This document shows, one piece after another, positions 57,756 to 64,000 of a stretch of 64,000 nt of DNA. The stretch is from Plantago ovata (lineage: Eukaryota; Streptophyta; Magnoliopsida; Lamiales; Plantaginaceae): contig CM051455.1 in NCBI GenBank assembly GCA_028274465.1, positions 73,394,489 through 73,458,488 of the forward strand. Direction: 5' to 3'. Made by a program: the position numbers and the translations under genes. Numbering within the stretch: the first letter of the stretch is position 1; every line of letters starts with the position of its first letter. A model generated the notes under the pieces. The model searched no databases. It was not told the DNA's origin and saw only the letters and a program-made list of their open reading frames with translations.

Positions 57756-58138
57756 CTTTTAAACTTAAAGAAAATATGAGATATCTAAGTAAGGGGGAAC
57801 TTTCAGCAAGTATCTAGATTGTTAATTCAAACTCGCTGAAAAGATTCTTGTCTATTTCAGCAAGCAATCAATCCCTTAATACTCGGTAAAATCAATTTGT
57901 GACGTTAAACTGGCACAGATAAACTCGCAATAATCATGACATGAAATTCAATCGTGGCCATTGATTAAAAGGAGTTACTTATCTAACGGCTAACAAAACA
58001 AAGAGAGAGAGTACTCTGACGGTTTTAGTTAGTGGGCCACTACGCATTTAATGCAAAGGCTCCACTAACTTCAGTGTTTCTCTGTTTTACCCTTGCTGAG
58101 AGCTCAAATCGATTGAGTTTCTCACACACCAGAGACAC

Positions 58139-58146
58139 TATATAAA
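58139..58146 (+). promoter_or_regulatory. Possible internal promoter before ORF3 (copy 2)
   Basis: TATATAAA, 142 bp upstream of the ATG at 58281, after a CACACACCAGAGACAC segment and before a pyrimidine-rich leader. It could drive a separate ORF3 mRNA, which full-length Copia RNA would otherwise translate poorly. Confidence 0.5.
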
Positions 58147-60334
58147 GAAGGAGTTAGAGAAATGACAAAATTCTTTAACTCACATTTCCTTTCTCTGCAA
58201 ATTCTAGCCTGAATCTACTGTACCTCCGGTCAAAAGCAAACTATCTCTTTTCGTACAATCTTTCTTGCTCTATATGAGAAATGGCTTCCAAGAGACAGTT
58301 ATCTAAGTCCTCAAAGGTTGACAATGCTGAAACACGCATTGCTCCGGTGACTACTCCGGCCACAAACACAACGAAAGTTGTGTTGAAAAACGACCGAATC
58401 ACAGAAAAACCTATGCCTCCGTCATATATTGACACTGCAAAGTGTGAGATGTTGATGCAATGGGGAGGGTTTGCAAAAGAAAAGTACATTAGGTACTTTT
58501 ATAAATAAGAACTTGATGACCAAAATGAAGAGGCGCTTGAGTTCATCAAGCAGCAAGGCCTCATGAACTTTATCTCTGCTCGCACTAAGCAAGTGAGCAT
58601 GATTGATACAATGGAATTCTACAACAACGCAGAAATCCAGTCCCTTACAGATAGTAATGGAGTCACTGAAAAAGTGATCCTTACTTATGTTCGCAACACG
58701 CAAATCGTCCTGAAATGGACTGATTTAGCGGAAATCTTCAGATTCAAACCACTGGAACTGAAGATGACGTCACTGCCACTGACGAAGAAATAGAAGCTTT
58801 CTACAGTGACGTCAAAAATGCAAAAATGAAGAAAGGCGAGATAGCTCCCGTGACTTGGACAAAGCACGTTAAGAGAAAGCATCTCTGCCATTCACTTGGT
58901 CTAGTAGCTCTGCTACTAATAAAAGTTCTTGACTCCCAAGTTGGAGGAATTGACCAAGTAGGCCTGAGAAGATGGCCATTGCTGATGCATATCTATGAAA
59001 ATAAAACGGAACTTAACTGGGCTAAGTACATTTTCAACAGGCTTGTTGATTGTGTTTCTAAGTTCAAGGTTAAGGTAGAAGACAACAAGTCTCACCTTCC
59101 TTTCCAGTTATGTATGGAATCAAGATATGCTATATCCTTGAACATTTCAGGATTCAGCTAAGAAACCCATTGCCAATCAAGAAATCTGTGTGCAATGTGG
59201 GAAGATCTTTCTACAAGCAGAATGTACCTAAGATTGCTGGAAAGAAAACTAAGAAGACAACCACTACAAATGTTGTCAGCACAAGCCAGCAAGAAAGGTA
59301 TACAACAGCTGCAGATGTTACCACTCAGCAACTTAGAGATGAAACTGCTGTTGGTGGTGGTAACACAAATGAAACTGCTGTAGAAAATCAACAAGGTACG
59401 TGTACAACACCAGTTGCTGAAAATGCAACAATAGATGACTCTGGAAACTGGAGAAATCTAAAAAGAAAAAGAGGAAAGCTGATGATGACACTCAGACTGC
59501 AGCGTCATCAGCAAATCCCGTACCTAAGAGGAAACGGACAAGCAACAAAAGGAAGAAAACACTGGCTCCCCAGTCAGTCCCTGATGTCCAAGACTCCTCA
59601 GTCAATTCCCAGACAAATGCTGAAACGCATTTGCCAGTAGATGTTGCTGAAGTGATTACTGAAGCATATGTCAGCAATGTTGAAGTGTTTGCGGAAGCCT
59701 TTAACAATCAACTTAATGTTGATAATTCTACTGAAGATAGACCTCAAGGCAGTGGAAATGAAATTCCTGCCCAAGTCCCAAATATCTACATTGTATATAT
59801 TCCAAATGATCCAACTTTGGAACCAGAAAAGTGACATTTGCTGATGATCTGCAAAGAGTGGCACTTGCTGATGCTGCTGAAAAGATGGTTGCTGAACATG
59901 CAACTCATCAGGTTGCTGAACATCGCTTGCTGAAGAACCAGTTGCTGAAATAGCAATGGTTCCAGTTCCTGAAGTTACTGAAACTCAAGAAGCATTATTC
60001 AACGACGCATCTCGTGATGCTGAGAATACTGGCCCAAGTTCACCCAAGACATCAATTGACAAAGTCCAGCTTGTACTGGATAACTTAAGCAAACAATGGA
60101 GTTGGAAATTTAAGAATCATCCAACAAGTCAATTGATCTCTTCATGACAAGCAGTGAGCTTAAAGGTCAAGATGCTTCTGCTCAACTTGTCATTTCAGAG
60201 ACAAGGGAGATTGCTGAACCGCACAGCTTTCTCAGTTAGAGCAAAACCAGAAGTCTACTGAAGAAACAGTCCAAGAAGCTGAAGAAACTGTTAATGCTGA
60301 AAGGACTGAGCCACAACCTGTCCTTCCTCAGCAG

Positions 60335-60409
60335 GTAGTTAATTCAACCATCAATAAAACTTCAAATTCTGAAAATTGTTCTTTTGCTAAAATTATTCTT
60401 TCTCTACAG
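60335..60409 (+). other. Intron-like segment 1 in ORF3
   Basis: 75 bp, CAG then GTAGTTAA... to ...TCTCTACAG. GCTAAAA 23 bases before the end fits a plant branch point. AT-rich, open in frame, and a multiple of three. Confidence 0.5.
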
Positions 60410-60478
60410 ACTTCTCAAGATGCAAGTCAGATGGTTGCTGAAGCCTCTGCACCAGAACCAACACTCCCTGCTCAGCAG

Positions 60479-60550
60479 GTAGTTAATAATTTTGGTATAA
60501 AAACTAAGTTTGACAGCTTAGTACTTGTGTCTAATTATAATTTATTTCAG
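60479..60550 (+). other. Intron-like segment 2 in ORF3
   Basis: 72 bp, CAG then GTAGTTAATAA... to ...TTTATTTCAG, with TCTAATT about 20 bases before the end. AT-rich, open in frame, and a multiple of three. Confidence 0.5.
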
Positions 60551-60628
60551 GATGAACAAATGGAGGATGCTACTCAAGCTCCTCATGGAATGGAAATTTT
60601 ACTACATGAGCTTGCTGACTCTCAGCAG

Positions 60629-60703
60629 GTAAATCATGTTTCAGATATAAACTCTAAAACAATTCTCCAAACCAATCCTGATCTAAATAAAATTCTTTTT
60701 CAG
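60629..60703 (+). other. Intron-like segment 3 in ORF3
   Basis: 75 bp, CAG then GTAAATCA... to ...TTCTTTTTCAG, with TCTAAAT about 21 bases before the end. AT-rich, open in frame, and a multiple of three. Confidence 0.5.
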
Positions 60704-61635
60704 GCTCAAAAGGAGACCACTGAAGTGGTGCTCATCACTGAAGATCAGCAAGTAAGTTCTGAAGAACTTTACTTGAACTTCAAAAGGACAACTTTGTCAA
60801 GAGTTGCTAAGTCTGTTAGCAACTGGCAAAGGTACATGAGAATGGATTTCTCAGATCTTCACCTTCATCTCTCAAACGAGAAAAAAAGATCTTCTCTGTT
60901 AAAGCTCGAAACATTTGTCCACTCCATCCTTCCTGAAGAAATGACATATTCTCAGCAAATGAGCTCCAATCTGATTGCTCAAATCAGAGAGAATATGAAG
61001 GCCAAATTTAAGAGTGCCTCTCCAGCTGAACAAGCTGTGATGCTCAAAGGTCTTTTGTACCTGTGGTGGCTGATCCCCACAAGTTAACTGAGGAAGAGGA
61101 AGTGACAAGTGTTGCTTTGTATAAGCACGTGGAGCTAGTCATTCTAACAAATGATGAAGAAGAAGAGGAAGATGAGAACATTCCCACTGATCCCAGTGAT
61201 GATGAAGGGAAAGATTCTAAGGACAAGAAAGACGACGATGATGACAATCAAGGTCCAAGTCCTGATGCTGGTGGATTGAAGTTAACAGTTGCTGAAAATA
61301 CTCCATCTGACAATCAGCAAGCTGAACAACAACAATCTCAGCAAGAATCTCAACCTCCTCCTGCTGATGCTGAAAATCAAGCACCTGTGCAAGGTGCTGA
61401 TACTGAAGAAGAATACGCCAGAAAAAGGGCTGCCTTGAAAAATGGCAAAAGTCCAGTTTCTGATGCCAAGGTTACTGAAGAAAACCTTGAAGATGAGGAT
61501 GAAGAAGATGAAGATTACCAACGTGCTCTACAAAACAGTCTTGTGATCCATGCAAGGCATACGCAGGATCTACAAATTGGTGAATCTTCAAGACCAAAAT
61601 CAAAGGAAGTTCCATCCCTTCCATTTATTATTGGC

Positions 61636-61755
61636 GAAACTCCAGTAATTGAGTCTCATACTCAATTAAAACTAACTACTGGCGAAACTCCAGTAATTGA
61701 GCCCCAAACTCAATTGAAACAACTAACTACTGGTGAAACCCCAGTTGTTGAGTCT
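61636..61755 (+). repeat. Tandem GETPVIE repeat in ORF3
   Basis: Three units of about 17 codons (GETPVIESHTQLK, GETPVIEPQTQLK, GETPVVESEA), each introduced by ACTACTGG-type sequence. Low-complexity linker within the 626-codon block. Confidence 0.85.
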
Positions 61756-63526
61756 GAAGCGTTGCCATCAGCAACCACTCAACAAAAAGGGAGTGAAGCT
61801 ACTGACAAAGGCTCAAAAGTTGCTCAACTTGATGAATCTGAGGATGATGACGACTTGTCAGAAAATGAAGATGAACAATCCAAGCGAGACCCCAAAGTTG
61901 TTCAGATTCCTCCTCCTGATTACATCACTGATAAAGTTGATTCTTTAAGAGCCGAGCTGCTTTTACAAGATGATCAGTTTGCTTCCGAACTCAAGGTTCA
62001 TTCCTTGATACCTCATTTAGTGTCGTTCCCAAGAGTTGAGGAGTTTACTCCCAGAATTCTAGCACTAAAGCAAATCCATGATGCCTGCAAAGCTGAAGAT
62101 GAGGCATTGCTTGCTGAGAGCCCATTTGACATTGGAAAGATATTTGCTACAGTGCTGAGACGCACTAAAACTTTGACAATAGCTCAGAAAGACATCAGTC
62201 TTTATCACAAGAGCTATGAAGAAGATGTAAGTCAAGCGCTCAGGCTTGCAAAGAATGCTCTCGTAAAAGCTCAGACTTTAATGGATGAGAAGGCCGCAAC
62301 AGAGAAAAGACATGAAGAGAACATGATGAATATTCAAAGAGAGTTGTCAACACTGAACTCTGACCAACAGCAAATCATCATGAAGTATAACAGTTTAAAC
62401 ACTCTTGCTGAAAATTGCAATGAGTTTTATTCTCTGCACATCACTCCGATGTTGCAATCCATGTCTAAGGGGGAAAAGAAGAATACTAGAAAAAGCAACC
62501 AAACCCCTCCTACTCCTGCTGCTGATGTGCCTTTGCCCATAGAACCGATTGCTGAAAAAGAGCAAAGTTCTAAAAGGCAAGCAGAATCTGAGTTGAATTC
62601 AGCAAGTACAAAAAAGAGAAAAACTGCTGCTGAAACTCAAGATTTCTGTCATACTGAAAGTCATCACAATCTGAATGAAGAAGATGATGACAATCAAACA
62701 ATAGCTCAAGCCATAAGAGCTAGACCCTTAACAACCTTGACTCCGTCTGGCCACTCAAAGCATTTCTCGTCTGACTCTTCAGCAAGAGATCAAGACAATG
62801 CCAAGACAAGAAGAAGAAGGCAAAGACAGGAAGAGAAAAGGCTGGCCAGCATTGCTATTGGCTCCGGCATTGAATATACAAAGACCAGCAATGAGGAAAC
62901 CACTCAGAATGTAATCAGAAACATTCATGGTTGCTGGATCTGAAAGCTGGAAGACTTGCTGGTGAACGAGTTCTTTCCTACAGCCATATTGAATCAAATG
63001 TTCAAATGGATTGAACTCAAGGTCCAAAGAAAGCAAAGGGAAGAATCCCTTCCAAGAAATATTGCTGGAAAATGGTTGAATCTAGAGGTCTATGTAAGAA
63101 GAGTTGCCATTGGTAAGACATACAAACAGGAACCAAATCTGATCAAACCACCTGGCATTGCTTACTACTCAGACGCGGTAACAAAGAAACCTAAGAAGAA
63201 ACTTGGATTGATTCCTTATGAGTATTTCTATCTCACTGCTAAAGGATGAAGAGGAAGATCTTCTCTGGCTAAGAAAGATTTATCCGAAAAGCATTTCAGA
63301 TACACAGCTTCTCCATGCCAGCAATTGGGGCATGCATTTGTGGGTAATTAATTACATGGAAATGAATGCTGAAAAGCATCATCATACTGCCTGCAAAAAC
63401 GCAAGAATTCTTCAACTACAAGTCCGTAGGCTTCTGGAAAACTACGAAAAGGATTGTATTGAATTCACTGCACTTGCTGAGAAGAGTGTAAGAGAGATTT
63501 TGAGAAAATCCTCTGAAAGAGCTTAA

Positions 63527-63777
63527 GTCCCTGCAATAGTTCTTGTTAAAGTTTTTGCTTGCTGATTCTGTTTTTGTTATCTATGCTTTCTCATGTAAAC
63601 TTCTGAAAGATAACTATCAGCAATGAAACTTTTTAGTCTTATTGGTTTTTGATTATGCAATTTACTTATGCTTACTGTTTAATTATTCAAGTATGCTTGC
63701 ATTAATCAACTGATTTATTCAACATCAAAAACCTCTAAAAGGGTAACAATTAATTTAGCCATGGATTGCTAACATCC
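63527..63777 (+). other. 3' untranslated region of element B
   Basis: T-rich sequence after the ORF3 stop with scattered GCTGA words. No coding signal is seen. Confidence 0.7.
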
Positions 63778-63790
63778 AAAGGAGGAAATT
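63778..63790 (+). other. Polypurine tract of element B
   Basis: AAAGGAGGAAATT immediately precedes the TGTTAGG start of the 3' LTR. Confidence 0.88.
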
Positions 63791-64000
63791 TGTTAGGAAA
63801 CTTGTAATTTTGATGAGCAATTTACCATGCTAAATTAAGGAAAGTCCAGTAACTAGTACTCTTAAGGTCCATAGGAATTTAGAATTTTAAGGACATTGTA
63901 AAAGAGGAACGTTTGCTGATGACTTAGTTAGGTGCTAGATAAGTTATTTCTTTTGCGTATGATGTATTTTATTTTTTGAAAAGAAAATAACTTATTGATG
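63791..64000 (+). repeat. 3' LTR of element B (first 210 bp)
   Basis: Matches 46105-46314 with four substitutions by eye. It runs off the right edge of the window, so the target duplication cannot be tested. Confidence 0.93.

Larger units (their letters stand above)
58281..63526 (+). pseudogene. ORF3 (env-like position) of element B, frameshifted
   Basis: A very long third ORF, now in pieces: 58281-58793 (one stop), 58826-59161, 59110-59640, 59631-59834, 59956-60147, 60431-61087, 61063-62943 and 62956-63526. The first 300 residues (EFYNNAEIQSL, VILTYVRNTQIVLKWTDLAE, LCHSLGLVALLLIK, ELNWAKYIFNRL, LPFQLCMESRY) resemble the putative plant transposon domain often found in plant retroelement third ORFs. 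Then come low-complexity VAE/LAE-rich parts, three intron-like segments and the 626-codon block: acidic start, three GETPVIE repeats, a coiled coil (about 62200-62400) and a KKRKT nuclear-signal-like motif. No transmembrane segment or signal peptide is evident, so an envelope role is not supported by sequence. Confidence 0.75.
46105..64000 (+). mobile_element. SIRE-type Copia retrotransposon B with long ORF3 (3' LTR incomplete)
   Basis: 5' LTR 46105-47752, primer site 47755, gag 47865-50300, pol to 53670 (second version to 57375), hairpin-bearing spacer, ORF3 58281-63526, polypurine tract 63778 and 3' LTR from 63791. An N gap with about 3.6 kb present on both sides inflates the length; without that, about 12.3 kb of interior remains. 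The first 210 bp of the 3' LTR differ from the 5' LTR at four positions by eye (about 98 percent identity), so the insertion is fairly recent. A third ORF between pol and the 3' LTR is characteristic of the env-like branch of Sireviruses. Confidence 0.92.

Noticed and set aside
58281..63526. Viral envelope protein
   Set aside because: The position is env-like, but I see no signal peptide, transmembrane helix or fusion-type region in the readable frames.

Overview
The window is repeat-dominated nuclear DNA from a flowering plant, most likely a eudicot. It consists of nested LTR retrotransposons (Copia and Ty3/Gypsy), short DNA transposons, TRIMs, SINE-like pieces and AT-rich intergenic DNA. 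The only ordinary host gene I can support is an intron-less germin-like protein gene (25342-25974). I saw no rRNA gene, intact tRNA gene or CRISPR array. The species cannot be fixed from sequence alone.

Layout, left to right. 1-8040: minus-strand SIRE-type Copia element (A), cut by the left window edge, inserted in an LTR of another family (F; 8041-8608). 8621-12545: decayed plus-strand Copia (D). 12937-19956: minus-strand Copia (C) with both LTRs; its 5' LTR carries a 1385-bp non-autonomous CACTA transposon with an ATT target duplication, and C's other LTR preserves the empty site. 19957-25081: AT-rich DNA with an 850-bp diverged tandem duplication and SINE-like pieces. 25291-26200: germin-like gene. 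26401-36301: Athila/Tat-like Gypsy element (E) with two LTRs but only gag and protease; a solo LTR with a perfect 5-bp target duplication sits inside it. 36302-41964: LTR remnants, an intact 794-bp TRIM and a second TRIM whose 5' LTR has become a foldback. 42560-45394: decayed minus-strand reading region split by a 707-bp hAT-like element. 45395-46104: truncated SIRE-type LTR, into which a second SIRE-type element (B, 46105 to beyond 64000) inserted.

Element B shows the family's architecture: LTR, Met-tRNA-type primer site, gag with a CCHC knuckle, pol (protease, integrase, RT, RNase H), a non-coding stretch, then a very long third ORF (env-like position) before the polypurine tract and 3' LTR. 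The stretch between pol and ORF3 holds seven small hairpins with covarying stems and a near-constant AC[A/G]GGNA loop. ORF3 contains three consecutive 72-75-nt, in-frame, AT-rich segments with GT...AG ends and CTAA branch-point-like motifs. These are the two most interesting signals here.

A 100-N gap (55941-56040) is flanked by about 3.6 kb present twice (52333-55940 and 56041-59662). This looks like two overlapping contig ends left unmerged, so several frameshifts in element B near the gap may be sequencing or assembly errors rather than biology.
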